Positions 1 through 9,731 of a stretch of DNA of 32,180 nt are shown here, piece after piece. The notes below the pieces were generated by a model that saw only the letters and a program-made list of their open reading frames with translations, was not told the DNA's origin and ran no database searches. This stretch comes from Candidatus Delongbacteria bacterium (GTDB lineage Bacteria; UBA4055): positions 1-32,180 of the forward strand of contig JAFGVM010000007.1 in the NCBI GenBank assembly GCA_016937995.1, in the 5' to 3' direction. Each line of letters starts with the position of its first letter. Positions within the stretch are counted from its first letter, which is position 1. The translations under genes were made by a program, and so were the position numbers.

Positions 1-344
1 TCTATATTGATATTATTCCTTAATCTCCACTTATCATTAAGCTCATCGAGCATATCATCGATATCACTTTCCGACCATGAATTATCCCCACCTTCAGCGA
101 TATAATCATCATAAATATTTTTAGAAAATGAATTATCCGCAGAAAAACTTATCGGGAAAAAGTTTATAGATCCTTTATAGTTGTCCGTGAAACCAAGATT
201 TGCAGGGTTATATCTGACGGCATCAACTCCTCTTAAAAGAAGTCCGTTACTCCATGAAGAACCCATTGCAGTTGGATTATTTACACCTGCGTTAAGACTA
301 ATAAGCACTATCAGGCTTAAAATAATAAATAATTTTTTCTTCAT
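1..344 (-). CDS. Outer-membrane barrel-type protein, N-terminal part (runs off the window)
   Basis: An ATG at 344 opens a frame that stays open to base 1, giving 114 codons of a longer protein. It begins with MKKK and a hydrophobic stretch (residues 5-19) that reads as a Sec signal peptide. The mature part starts near residue 20 and has RGVDAVRYNPANLGF at 38-52. An NPAN(L) turn close to the N terminus is typical of FCB outer-membrane proteins of the PorV/FadL-like or DUF5723-like kind, where it precedes the first strands. The start lies 1 base after the stop of the upstream lipoprotein gene (TAA-T-ATG), so translation is probably coupled. The C-terminal barrel is not visible, so the exact family is an inference. 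An acidic stretch (DDYIAEGG to SESDIDDMLDE) follows. Confidence 0.65.
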   Translation of the reverse strand, partial: MKKKLFIILSLIVLISLNAGVNNPTAMGSSWSNGLLLRGVDAVRYNPANLGFTDNYKGSINFFPISFSADNSFSKNIYDDYIAEGGDNSWSESDIDDMLDELNDKWRLRNNINI

Positions 345-345
345 A

Positions 346-2481
346 TTATTCACCATCTCCTGTACTTATTTTAAACTCGCCGCTTAATTTTGTCTGTACC
401 TCAATAAAACCTGTGTCGTTCAAGTATACTTCTCCACCCGGAATTTCAGGTTTTATAGTGATTATTTCCTGCATATATGTATCTCTGTCCATCATCATTT
501 CTATAACATCCGGTGGTAAAGAAATTCCATCCTCGTCTATGTCAAGTCCCTGATTATCAATGAGATCATTTAGCATATAGCCGTTAGGAAAATCATCAGG
601 ATTTGCGGTAATGTACATACTGAATACATTTCTTACATTATCCCCTGCCAGAACTTGAACTGAATCAGCATCGAGTTCTACAGAATCTGCTATATTCACG
701 GTGAATTTAATAACAGCATTTCTATCAAGTGCATCTGGCGGATTGTTAATGAATGAATTTATTTTAAGGCTTAAAACTTCAGATCCTTCTCCTAGATCTA
801 GCTGGTTCATTTCGTGAACATCCAGCTCTTTTACCAATGAATCTGTGATCGTTATCTCAAGAGGTGTACTTACAAGAAGTTCCAGATTCAGCTTGTCATT
901 ATACATAAGCTTACCATCAAATGTCATTGTTGCATTAGCGCTGTATTCAATCGCATCAGGCTGATAGTTTATTATCGATTCAAACTGTGCCGGACTTGAA
1001 GGATCTTCAGTTATCAGCAAAGTATCACTGTTAAAATTGGTCAGTGTGTAGCCTTCCAGCAATACCCAGTCTGTCGGTAGAGTACCATCAGTTTTTGTAC
1101 CTCTCATTCTAAAATTTTCAAGAATTAGATTTTGCATCACAAGATCATCTCTTTCGAAGCTGGCAGCTATGTTTAAATTCATCGAGTTCAAAGTTATTCC
1201 GTTCCAGTCATCCCAATCAATATCTTCTGCAAAACCACTTGTTGTCTCAGAGATCTCAATGGTTTCATTTTCTACTAAACCATCAAATTCATAAAATGGT
1301 ACGTAATTCTGACTTGCATTGTTACTTTCTATCTCAAAATAAAAGCTTACACTGTCATTTTGGGTTAAAATAACATACGGGTCATCAGGTGATCCCGGTA
1401 AAGCCCTTCCCCAGGATGTATGAGTAACAGTAGCTGACTGATCTTCATAATTTACAGTAAATTTACAGCTGTCGATCGTATATGGACCTGTGATATCCTC
1501 AGTTACTGTTCGTGGATTTACCGCGAACTTATCCACATTGACCAAAGAGTCTTCGCCCATTCTGAGGTCGTAAAAGTTGTCTATTTGTCCATCTATCTCA
1601 ACAAATAGATCAGTTTCATTCCTGGCATCAACTGAAAGAATGGCATCCTTTAATATTATTGACCTGAGTTTGATATTTCCGTATTCTGTTATATCTCCTC
1701 TTGAATATCTCTCTGTCTCTTCTACAACCTGAGCATTAAAATTTGCAAATGCGGAATGGAAAGTACAATCGTCAAAATTTATATTAAAATACAGATTTTG
1801 ATTTGCATCTAAACCGGTTGTATTATTTGCCGGAGCTAATCTCTGGTTGTAAGCTGTTAGTCTTAAGGTCATATCGTCGGTTATCCAAGCTTGATCAAGC
1901 AGAAGAGAATCTATTTTTGTAGTTCCGGGTTGGAAATCAAAAAAAGTAGTGTCAATAATTTCCCTGTACCCGTCTAAGTATGCAGGCATTCCTAAGTCCG
2001 AGTAAACAGTATCCTTACGCAATATAACAATATTAAGCGAATCGAATATCAACTGATCATAGTTATTTTCTACACTAAAGCTAACTACCATACTGTCTGT
2101 ATTCGCCCAAATGAATTGAGCATTATCCGGTATGTTCACTATCGAATCCATGTAAGCTATCGCCGGAACATTCATACCGGGATTGTAGGTTGCTCCAGCA
2201 TCATACTGAACATACTTTGATTTTGCACCACCCTCGATCACAAAATCATTAAAATCCTGACTGGTAGAGTCCCTTATCGGTGCGACCTTTAAACTTTCCG
2301 GAAAAGCAATTGGATCCAATTTCACTTCCAGATTCAAGGTATCAAATTCAAATGTTTCCCTGTCGAAAACAATATTGATCTTGTAGTTCTCGAGCGTGAT
2401 CGTATCTGATGGATCTGACGGTATTGAGCACGAAATAAACCAGATCAGTATCAAGGCCCAGATAAATAACTTCACTTTCAT
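346..2481 (-). CDS. Large secreted lipoprotein, function unknown
   Basis: 711 residues. The N terminus has a short basic start, a hydrophobic core and a lipobox-like FISC at about 15-18, so Cys18 is probably lipidated and the protein is anchored in the outer membrane. The rest is acidic, rich in Asp, Asn, Ser and Thr, with alternating hydrophobic residues that suggest repeated beta-sandwich domains; I recognise no named domain or catalytic motif. CGGAGG at 2486-2491, 4 bases before the ATG, is a good ribosome-binding site and supports the start. It lies 27 bases after the protease gene and 1 base before the barrel-protein gene, so it may work with that barrel as a surface lipoprotein/porin-like pair. 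Function is not known. Confidence 0.8.
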   Translation of the reverse strand: MKVKLFIWALILIWFISCSIPSDPSDTITLENYKINIVFDRETFEFDTLNLEVKLDPIAFPESLKVAPIRDSTSQDFNDFVIEGGAKSKYVQYDAGATYNPGMNVPAIAYMDSIVNIPDNAQFIWANTDSMVVSFSVENNYDQLIFDSLNIVILRKDTVYSDLGMPAYLDGYREIIDTTFFDFQPGTTKIDSLLLDQAWITDDMTLRLTAYNQRLAPANNTTGLDANQNLYFNINFDDCTFHSAFANFNAQVVEETERYSRGDITEYGNIKLRSIILKDAILSVDARNETDLFVEIDGQIDNFYDLRMGEDSLVNVDKFAVNPRTVTEDITGPYTIDSCKFTVNYEDQSATVTHTSWGRALPGSPDDPYVILTQNDSVSFYFEIESNNASQNYVPFYEFDGLVENETIEISETTSGFAEDIDWDDWNGITLNSMNLNIAASFERDDLVMQNLILENFRMRGTKTDGTLPTDWVLLEGYTLTNFNSDTLLITEDPSSPAQFESIINYQPDAIEYSANATMTFDGKLMYNDKLNLELLVSTPLEITITDSLVKELDVHEMNQLDLGEGSEVLSLKINSFINNPPDALDRNAVIKFTVNIADSVELDADSVQVLAGDNVRNVFSMYITANPDDFPNGYMLNDLIDNQGLDIDEDGISLPPDVIEMMMDRDTYMQEIITIKPEIPGGEVYLNDTGFIEVQTKLSGEFKISTGDGE

Positions 2482-2508
2482 AAAACCTCCGAGTGCTGTT
2501 CACTCAAT

Positions 2509-4227
2509 TTATTTTAATAATAACATTTTAATTGATTCACTTATTTCTCCGCTGAAAATAGTACCAAAATAAACTCCCGCAGGTAAATTATCAGCATTGA
2601 ATTTTATTTTACCGGAACCCGATAAATTTGAATATTCTGAAATTAATTTTCCACCTATATTATAAACATTTATCTTAGAATTTTTCGCAAGGTCAGTGTA
2701 GTGTATTATCGTCACAGGATTGAATGGATTAGGGTAGTTATACAATTTTATTCCACTTACAATATTTTCAGTAGTCTCAATCCCGGTCGGCTCGTAATTT
2801 ACAGCAGCAAGTGCATCGATCAGCCCCCACCCGTATCTACCGTCTATATCAGGATTAATTGAACGGTCAGCAGTCATCATCATTGCTTCCCTGACCTGCA
2901 TATTTGTCCATTCAGGATGAGCCGATAAAACCAAACATGCCACTCCTGCTGTCAATGGTGTAGAGTATGAAGTTCCCGATCCTGTTCCATAAGAAGCTGT
3001 TGAAGTATATACTGCGTGATAGTTATTAACTCCCATTGCAACCACTTCGGGTTTAATTCTACCGTCGTAAGTCGGTCCAAATGAAGAAAACACTGCTATG
3101 TTACCTGACAGATCTACCGCACCTACAGAAATAATACTGTCAGCATCTGAAGGTGCCGTCATATACTTCCATGCGTCTCCACCTGAATTGCCCATGGAAT
3201 TACAGATTAATACTCCCAGATAAGCAGCTCTTTTTGCACCCAAAGTACATATCGTAGTTTCACCATCCATATCTTCGTAAGTATAATTTTCCAAAGGATC
3301 ATCAAATTCACTGTATCCCAGAGAACTTGAAACAACATCTGCACCTAAAGCTTCTCCCCATTCAAGAGCTTCGACCATGTAGTCTTCTTCAAGTGTACTT
3401 TCATTCAGATAATCTTCTGTTTTGGCTAAAAGAAAATCTGATCTGTACGCAGGTCCGACCAAAGTGTTTGGTTTATATCCTGCAGCTATCGACCAGCAAG
3501 CTGTTCCGTGGGTTTCCTGATAAGAAATTACATCATTGGAATCCAAAGAAACGTTATCATCATCAAAAATAAAATCGTGCTCAGCTATTACGTTCAAACT
3601 GTCAAAGACCTCATGACTCTTCTTAAATCCTGTATCTATGATCAACAAAGTTACACCTTCGCCATGATATCCCAGATCGTGAACTGCAGGTATATTGATC
3701 TGATTTACCTGATCATATGCATCACCGTAAAATCTGGGGTCTTTGGGTATTTCAACCGGTTCTGCTGATTCAGTGCTCTTCATCTTACCTTTTGGTGGAA
3801 GTATGTCAATATATCTCACAAATTCATGCTTTGAAATTTCCAAAGCTTTATCTGAATTTATCTCTGCAGAAATAAAATTGAACCATTTTGACTCTGATCT
3901 GATTTTTTTCAGCCCCAGCTTTTCAATGTAACCTTTGTAAACCGGTAGATCGGAAAAAAGAACTAAGTTATCTCCTCTTTTGAATGTTTTCGCTCTTCTT
4001 TTTAAAGCTTTTTCACTTATTTCAACTTTGGAGACAGCATTATTAAAACTTTCCTGGTCAAAAATATCTTTATCTGTAAAATAAATAACGAATACTTTGT
4101 CATTTTTTGAACTTGAATTTATGAAATTTTCAGCTCTGGATGAAAATTTATTCTCTTTTGGAGGCGTATAAAAGTCATTTGAAAACAGACTGAATGTCAG
4201 TATTAGTATAACAGGTAATATTTTCAA
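2509..4227 (-). CDS. Secreted subtilisin-like (S8) serine protease with C-terminal sorting domain
   Basis: 572 residues. A signal peptide (about 1-16) is followed by a propeptide-like region (45-140) and an S8 peptidase domain. The catalytic triad is visible: Asp198 in LLIIDTG, His240 in ETHGTACW, Ser420 in GSGTSYSTP, with oxyanion Asn347 in SMGNSGG. Residues 495-572 form a sorting domain (YNYPNPFNP at about 496-504, then INVYNIGGKLI, and LPAGVY near the end) of the type used by FCB bacteria for export by the type IX secretion system (por secretion system) and surface attachment. The start is TTG at 4227, supported by AAGGAG at 4233-4238, 5 bases upstream, and overlapping the preceding stop as TTGA. 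It is probably a cell-surface or secreted protease; its substrate is unknown. Confidence 0.93.
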   Translation of the reverse strand: MKILPVILILTFSLFSNDFYTPPKENKFSSRAENFINSSSKNDKVFVIYFTDKDIFDQESFNNAVSKVEISEKALKRRAKTFKRGDNLVLFSDLPVYKGYIEKLGLKKIRSESKWFNFISAEINSDKALEISKHEFVRYIDILPPKGKMKSTESAEPVEIPKDPRFYGDAYDQVNQINIPAVHDLGYHGEGVTLLIIDTGFKKSHEVFDSLNVIAEHDFIFDDDNVSLDSNDVISYQETHGTACWSIAAGYKPNTLVGPAYRSDFLLAKTEDYLNESTLEEDYMVEALEWGEALGADVVSSSLGYSEFDDPLENYTYEDMDGETTICTLGAKRAAYLGVLICNSMGNSGGDAWKYMTAPSDADSIISVGAVDLSGNIAVFSSFGPTYDGRIKPEVVAMGVNNYHAVYTSTASYGTGSGTSYSTPLTAGVACLVLSAHPEWTNMQVREAMMMTADRSINPDIDGRYGWGLIDALAAVNYEPTGIETTENIVSGIKLYNYPNPFNPVTIIHYTDLAKNSKINVYNIGGKLISEYSNLSGSGKIKFNADNLPAGVYFGTIFSGEISESIKMLLLK

Positions 4228-4619
4228 TTTTTCTCCTTCATATCCTTTAATTTTTTGTCCAGAATCTTCTTTTCCTGATTAGCAACTTTCTTCATCTTTT
4301 TCAGATTTTTCATATCCTGTCTAACTTGCTTATCATGTTTCTGCTTTTTGAATTCCTCTTCCTCAAGTATCGAAAGAAAATAATCGATCCCTTTTCTCTG
4401 CTCCAGTATCTGTTGAATGTCATTGTATGCATCCCTGGGAATAAAAAAAGTGAGAAATGGTTCCAGATAAGCCATTATCTGACTTCCGATAAAATTAAGA
4501 GGTTGAACTGATTCCAGAAAAAAGATCGTTGGAGCGGACATACCCTTTGATGCTATGGCTTTTGCAATTTTTTGCAACAGTATTTTTTGTTCTTCAGTTA
4601 CTTTTATTTTTGCACTCAT
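4224..4619 (-). CDS. Small conserved-looking protein with basic coiled-coil tail
   Basis: 131 residues. The N-terminal half has an amphipathic start and a hydrophobic segment with APTIFFLESVQPLNFIGSQ at 29-47, followed by AYLEPFLTFF (50-59). The C-terminal half (about 85-131) is very rich in Lys and Glu with heptad-like spacing and is probably a helix or coiled coil. There is no signal peptide in the usual position, so it could be a cytoplasmic or peripheral membrane protein. It is the first gene of the minus-strand operon and overlaps the protease start by 4 bases, which suggests co-translation. I do not recognise a function. Confidence 0.75.
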   Translation of the reverse strand: MSAKIKVTEEQKILLQKIAKAIASKGMSAPTIFFLESVQPLNFIGSQIMAYLEPFLTFFIPRDAYNDIQQILEQRKGIDYFLSILEEEEFKKQKHDKQVRQDMKNLKKMKKVANQEKKILDKKLKDMKEKN

Positions 4620-4680
4620 CGGATAATCTATTCCTCAAATTAAGTTAGTTCCATAGCACAACAGAGCACTATAACCTTAT

Positions 4681-4709
4681 AATATAATAATTAATTCCAA
4701 TTAAGGCAA
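4681..4709 (-). promoter_or_regulatory. Candidate promoter for the envelope operon
   Basis: On the minus strand, TTGCCT (4704-4709) is followed by 17 bases and TATATT (4681-4686). Transcription would start near 4674, about 55 bases before the ATG at 4619. It is the only well-spaced pair I found in the 146-base gap between the two minus-strand operons. Confidence 0.45.
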
Positions 4710-4765
4710 AAGGATTAAACTTATTTAATATTTGCGCGAGATTTTCAAGAGGAAAGAAAAAACAG

Positions 4766-5725
4766 TTATTTATCAAAATTGACAAGGTTCCTGATTATAT
4801 AGACCGGTTTGTTCTTGACTTCATCAAAAGTTTTACCAAGATAAAGCCCCAGGACACCTAACGTTAGAATTATTATCCCTGATAAAAACCATATTGAAAC
4901 TATAAGGCTTGGCCATCCGGCTATTAAATAGTCACCTGAAAGTGCCCTTATAAAAAGATATACCGCAAAAACAAATGAAGTTAACGATATGATCATTCCC
5001 AGACCTGTTACCAGCTTCAATGGTTTATTTGATGTTGATATCATTACGTTAAAAGCCAGATGGAGCAGTTTTTTCAGGTCGTAAGATGATCTTCTTGTGT
5101 TGTTCGCATTATGTTCTACCGCTATTGAAGTGGAATTATACCCTACCCATCTGATCAGAACCGGAAAATACCTCAGGTTCTCTTTTAGTTGTTTTACCGA
5201 ATCAATGGCTTTTCTGCTGTATATTCCAAAATTAGCTACAGTTTCGTCTTGTTTTACACCGGTAAGATAGCTCAGGGTTTTATAGAACAACTTTGAAGTT
5301 AATTTTTTTAAAAATCCGTCTTTTCTTAATTCCCTTTTAGCAAAGACTATATCATATCCCTCATGTGCTTTTTTGTACAGGTTCTCTATTTCCTCCGGTC
5401 TATCCTGAAGATCACAATCCATAACAACTATCCAGTCACCTGATGCATGGTTAAGTCCGGCAGAAATAGCATAATGCTGACCGAAATTTCTGGTAAGGTC
5501 GATTCCTTTGACCCGTTTATCTTCCTTTACGGTCTTTTCAATTATTTCCCAGTCATTGTCAGGACTGCCATCGTTTACAAAAATAATTTCAAAAGAATCC
5601 GTCAATTTTTCTATTTCAGCTACCAGTCTTTTATACAGCTCTTCAATACAGTTACTGCATTTATAAGTCGGAGTCACGATCGAAATTTTAATATTATTCA
5701 TATTATTGTCCATCATTTTGCCCAT
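4766..5725 (-). CDS. GT2 polyprenyl-phosphate glycosyltransferase (GtrB/ArnC/DPM1 type)
   Basis: 319 residues. The GT2 fold is clear: SIVTPTYK at 15-22, VNDGSPD at 50-56, and DCDLQDRPEE at 103-112 for the nucleotide-sugar and metal site. TRNFGQHYAISAG (78-90) is typical of the undecaprenyl-phosphate glycosyltransferases GtrB and ArnC. Two C-terminal transmembrane helices (about 240-262 and 272-298) match that subfamily. The expected reaction is transfer of a sugar from UDP-sugar to undecaprenyl phosphate at the inner face of the membrane. It is the last gene after two GT-C-like membrane proteins, which would use the product as donor. The start is uncertain: Met1, Met4, Met5 and Met9 are all possible. 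Confidence 0.88.
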   Translation of the reverse strand: MGKMMDNNMNNIKISIVTPTYKCSNCIEELYKRLVAEIEKLTDSFEIIFVNDGSPDNDWEIIEKTVKEDKRVKGIDLTRNFGQHYAISAGLNHASGDWIVVMDCDLQDRPEEIENLYKKAHEGYDIVFAKRELRKDGFLKKLTSKLFYKTLSYLTGVKQDETVANFGIYSRKAIDSVKQLKENLRYFPVLIRWVGYNSTSIAVEHNANNTRRSSYDLKKLLHLAFNVMISTSNKPLKLVTGLGMIISLTSFVFAVYLFIRALSGDYLIAGWPSLIVSIWFLSGIIILTLGVLGLYLGKTFDEVKNKPVYIIRNLVNFDK

Positions 5726-5740
5726 TACTTTTTTTGTAAT

Positions 5741-7753
5741 TTAACCATGAATAAAAACCTTAAACATATCGTTTTCGTATTTCAATTTATAATCATTTTT
5801 CTTTACAAAATAAGAAAAATAATCAATCCATTTTAGATGAAATATTTCAGTTGAATCACCTTTCTTTACTGTGGGCCAATATTCAGAACGACCACTTTTC
5901 TTGGCAATAATAACTAGTGAAGGAAAGTTTTCGTTTTTAAAATTTTCTGAAATTTCAAAAAATTTTACAAAATCTTCAATCTCTATCCAAGGAGTATTCA
6001 GAGCAAATTCCTTATCCAGAATGTAATACAACATTGGTATATGATTTACAAAAATTGCCTTATTATTTATCAATTCATATCCTGATAAAAACTTTACTAA
6101 TCCATCTACTGCTTCCACACGTTGAGAAGTACTGAAAATCCCGAAAAGGTTATTTGATTTGAACATCGTTGTCAAATATTTTTTTTCAGAATCTCTATGA
6201 ACTTCGAGAATTACTAGCTTCATGAGTGATATGATCATAACGAATGCAAGAAGAAGAATACTTACTTGAGAACTAGTGATACTTAAATTTTTAGATCGAT
6301 TTTTCTCACTTCGGCCTTCAAAAACTATAACATTCAAAAAGAAAAGCATCGCTCCACCGGACCTGAGTGATGTATTGAATGATAAATTTGAACCTGCAAA
6401 ACTTAATATCAGGACTAAAACAGATCCGATTAGTAAAAGTTTTTTTTGATTATCAATTTTTTTCGTAGTAAAAAGAGAATATGATATAACCGCAAATGCC
6501 AAGGCTATCATAAAATCACAATAAATCAGAATTGAAGTTATGTTATTCAATATCATAACATAGGATGTTAACAAAATAAAAATAAGTTTTAGCCACGGAG
6601 ATCTTATCACAGTTGTAATTTGATATAAGATCAACAAAATAACGCCGATAATAAGTGATACTTTTATAATATTCCAGAAATGTTCAGAATAGATTTTCAT
6701 TAAATAACCTACACCGCTTATATCTGGAGAATTTTTATAGTATTGTTCATTTTTTCTTATCGGTTCTGATCTCATACTATCTGTTAAGAATACATCAAAA
6801 ATGTCATTTTTAGGTTCAAAATTCATCTCAGTATTTTTTTCAAGGGCTGCATGACTGAATGTTTTCAAGTAATTCGTTGATTGTGATAATAAGGATAATA
6901 ATAAAAAGCCTGCAATCATTACGCATAAAACACTTGAATAAATATATTTTAAAGATTTTAACTTTCTTTTTTTAGGCTGATCGCTTTCATAGTATAAGAC
7001 TAGGGGTAAGATTAATGTTAAAATCATTGATATTTTGGCAAATATTGCTAATCCTATAAAACTCCCTGCTAAGATCAGATGTTTTTTACTTATAGACGAG
7101 AATCTTAAATCCTTCAAAATAAGATAAAGTGATCCAATAAGAATCATCGTTGGAAAATTATCATAATTCACAGTAAGGTAGTAATTAAAGTTGATAAAAA
7201 ATACCGAAGTAATAACAATGAACACTAACTTCCTAAAATTGATCTCACAATACAACATTACTGTTTTTACACTGAAGTAAATGATCAATGATACTACGAT
7301 TGAATAACCAACTCTTGCCCATAAGATTGATGGATGTCCAATAATCTTCATCCACAATCCGCTGATAAATGATGTAAGCCATATCATATCAATGTTATTT
7401 GCAATATCACCATTAACTAATGCCCAGGCTTTGGATAAATGATACCCCTGGTCCGTTACATCAAGACTATATTGCACTCTTGACAAAAGGTAAAAGAATG
7501 AATACAGCCATATGAAAAATGAAGATCTTTCTAAAAATCTCTTCCTGTTAAACCTGAAATAAACCACTAGAGAAACAATTATTACTACAAAAAAGTATAG
7601 TGATTTTAGATATAAGAAATTCTTCAAATTAGGATTGATCAAGATTTGCTCATCGAAAATTTGAAAATATGTGAACGGAGCAGTTAATAATAGAGCGATC
7701 AATGCCACAATCACCACAAAAATATCAAGATATTTCTTCCAGGAAGATTTCAT
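5741..7753 (-). CDS. Polytopic GT-C-like membrane protein, paralogue A
   Basis: 670 residues from the ATG at 7753. The longer open frame would start at 7831, inside the upstream gene; the chosen start lies 4 bases after that gene's stop and yields a clean N-terminal helix. Many transmembrane segments fill residues 1-530, and a soluble domain follows. Motifs shared with the two paralogues in this window: TDQG with Asp101 and LSKAW at 106-110 in the first large loop, then LWARVGY, NYDNFP, FAKI, FAGSN with a later RSGG, and GIFSTSQRVEAVD at the start of the C-terminal domain. An acidic residue in the first external loop of a polytopic protein is a hallmark of GT-C glycosyltransferases. The donor is probably the lipid-linked sugar made by the GT2 enzyme encoded downstream. 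The exact substrate is unknown. Confidence 0.75.
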   Translation of the reverse strand: MKSSWKKYLDIFVVIVALIALLLTAPFTYFQIFDEQILINPNLKNFLYLKSLYFFVVIIVSLVVYFRFNRKRFLERSSFFIWLYSFFYLLSRVQYSLDVTDQGYHLSKAWALVNGDIANNIDMIWLTSFISGLWMKIIGHPSILWARVGYSIVVSLIIYFSVKTVMLYCEINFRKLVFIVITSVFFINFNYYLTVNYDNFPTMILIGSLYLILKDLRFSSISKKHLILAGSFIGLAIFAKISMILTLILPLVLYYESDQPKKRKLKSLKYIYSSVLCVMIAGFLLLSLLSQSTNYLKTFSHAALEKNTEMNFEPKNDIFDVFLTDSMRSEPIRKNEQYYKNSPDISGVGYLMKIYSEHFWNIIKVSLIIGVILLILYQITTVIRSPWLKLIFILLTSYVMILNNITSILIYCDFMIALAFAVISYSLFTTKKIDNQKKLLLIGSVLVLILSFAGSNLSFNTSLRSGGAMLFFLNVIVFEGRSEKNRSKNLSITSSQVSILLLAFVMIISLMKLVILEVHRDSEKKYLTTMFKSNNLFGIFSTSQRVEAVDGLVKFLSGYELINNKAIFVNHIPMLYYILDKEFALNTPWIEIEDFVKFFEISENFKNENFPSLVIIAKKSGRSEYWPTVKKGDSTEIFHLKWIDYFSYFVKKNDYKLKYENDMFKVFIHG

Positions 7754-7757
7754 GAAT

Positions 7758-9704
7758 TTACCAGGATAAATTATTATTTTCTTGTTCCAACTTGTAAACA
7801 TAATAAAAAGAATTTGAGAAACACACAACATAATTATTTTCAGCCAGTATCATGTCGTACAGATCGTAATATTTTTGAGCTCGTGCTTCATATACATTAT
7901 TGTTGAACCAACTTTCAGAATAATCAGGCCAAAAAGGATTTCTCTGGGAATGAATCGGTTTTACAATATAATCAGGAGGATTATTCTGCAGATCATTTTG
8001 CAGTGTTTCAAAGTCATTTATCACATCCCATGGGTTATTTGCCGGATAAATCGTTGCTGTCAAATAATAGAATATCGCATTATGCATGGGGTAGAACACT
8101 TTTTTATCAGATATTTCTTCAATCGTTTTCAAATAAATCAAGAGAGAATCTACAACCTCACATCTTTTAGGATTTGATCTTATCCCAAGTAACTCTGTAG
8201 ATGAAAAGCTTCCGTTCAGCTGATGAAAATATAAATCCCTGTAAGGTCTGTAATCCTTCACTGAAAAGAATACTATGAATACTGCAATAGTTGCATAAAC
8301 AAGGTAGTCAAATTTCAGATCCATAAAAAACCTTTCTTCAAGCAGTACTAATAGAAGGAATGACAGAGAAAATATCCCTACACCTGCTCTATAAGCTGTA
8401 GTTATTCCAAGATCACTGCCAAGGAATGAAAAAACAAAAAGAAGGAAGAAAAACAGTATCCGCCAGAGAAAAGTTCCCCTTTTCGATCTACTTATCAATA
8501 CTGCGATAACTACAGTGAGTGATAGAAGATAAGAAGAAATTCCAAGATATAGGTTCGCCCTGTTACCATCAAAGCTGAATATTCTGAAATAGAGGATAAC
8601 TCCTAAAAGAATTGCTATAATATATTTAGCTCCCGGTATTTTTTTAAATTTGAGATTAATCACAGAAGCTAACACTATTGAAAGTACTGTTAAAATTGAG
8701 CCTATACCAATTGAAAATAGCTCTGATAAGTATTTTCTTGTCAAAGTTACAAACGAGTGATCTCTAAGCAGAGAATCAGTCGATTCTCTTCCTGAGTTCA
8801 TCATAAATTCCGATATGATCTTTTCGAAAAATGTATAATAATTTTGTAACCCACCTGAGATTATAAGCAAAGCAATAATAATCACTGTACCAGAAAAAAT
8901 ACCTATGAAATATTCTACAACACTTTTTCTACCTGCTTCTCTTTGATATAAAAAAATGAGAGGTAGGATCAAGACAGGCAGGAAAGTGATCTTGGCAAAA
9001 ATTGCTAAAGTATAGAATATTCCTGAAATGAATATCCTCCAATTCAATTTATCGTTTGAATTCAGATTTGCTACGAGAACCAAATAAACTGAGATCAGGG
9101 AAAGCAATACCGGCAGATTATCATAGTTTATAGTATGATAATACTGCATATAGGATGTTAAAAAAGTCATCAATACCACTATCACCAAAACAAAACTGTT
9201 TTTATAAAAAGTGTGTAATATCTTGTAAGAAAAAAAAACAATTAGAGATTGCACCAAAACAAACCCTACTCTTGCCCATAATAACATTGGTTCTCCGAAC
9301 ATTGCCAACCATAGACCACCTATTATATTCGTACCTGCAACAGCATCTAGATTTTCTTTCCAGAGTCCATGATACATAGCCCATTGCTTACTAAGACTAA
9401 AACCCGTATCTGTTGTTTCATATCCATACGGAATGAAGAATAAATACCAGACAGAAACGGATATGAAAAGGATTAAATCAGTGTATTTATGATAATTCGA
9501 CCTGTTGATAAAAAATAATAACCAGGTTGAAAATAAAGTTACAATAGACCAATATCCGAAAAAATAATAAACTGAAAACATTTCAGCTGGATTGAAATTT
9601 TCGTATACTGGATTGAAAGGTGATTTAATAAACAGCCAGATAACGATCATTCCAATAAATAACAATTTTACATAGTTTGTATATGTTCTTTCAGTGGTGC
9701 TCAT
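7758..9704 (-). CDS. Polytopic GT-C-like membrane protein, paralogue B
   Basis: 648 residues from the ATG at 9704 (MSTTERTY). The open frame extends to 9785, but a promoter lies inside that extension (9732-9760), CAGG at 9710-9713 fits as ribosome-binding site, and the N terminus then matches paralogue C in length (IKSPFNP here, LISPFNQ there). Asp99 in TTDTG and LSKQW at 104-108 form the conserved first-loop motif; LWARVGF, NYDNLP, FAKITF, FLGSD plus RAG, and GIRSNPKRCEVVD follow in the same order as in A. The multi-pass part is followed by a soluble periplasmic-looking C-terminal domain. The role is probably periplasmic sugar transfer from a polyprenyl-linked donor (inference). Confidence 0.75.
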   Translation of the reverse strand: MSTTERTYTNYVKLLFIGMIVIWLFIKSPFNPVYENFNPAEMFSVYYFFGYWSIVTLFSTWLLFFINRSNYHKYTDLILFISVSVWYLFFIPYGYETTDTGFSLSKQWAMYHGLWKENLDAVAGTNIIGGLWLAMFGEPMLLWARVGFVLVQSLIVFFSYKILHTFYKNSFVLVIVVLMTFLTSYMQYYHTINYDNLPVLLSLISVYLVLVANLNSNDKLNWRIFISGIFYTLAIFAKITFLPVLILPLIFLYQREAGRKSVVEYFIGIFSGTVIIIALLIISGGLQNYYTFFEKIISEFMMNSGRESTDSLLRDHSFVTLTRKYLSELFSIGIGSILTVLSIVLASVINLKFKKIPGAKYIIAILLGVILYFRIFSFDGNRANLYLGISSYLLSLTVVIAVLISRSKRGTFLWRILFFFLLFVFSFLGSDLGITTAYRAGVGIFSLSFLLLVLLEERFFMDLKFDYLVYATIAVFIVFFSVKDYRPYRDLYFHQLNGSFSSTELLGIRSNPKRCEVVDSLLIYLKTIEEISDKKVFYPMHNAIFYYLTATIYPANNPWDVINDFETLQNDLQNNPPDYIVKPIHSQRNPFWPDYSESWFNNNVYEARAQKYYDLYDMILAENNYVVCFSNSFYYVYKLEQENNNLSW

Positions 9705-9731
9705 TTTAACCTGATTTAATTCTGCAGTAAA

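Noticed and set aside
181-387. 68-residue frame on the plus strand
   Set aside because: It is antisense to the barrel protein and lipoprotein genes, with no ribosome-binding site.
7754-7831. Longer N terminus of GT-C paralogue A (start at 7831)
   Set aside because: It would overlap 74 bases of paralogue B; the ATG at 7753 follows that stop by 4 bases and gives a normal membrane start.
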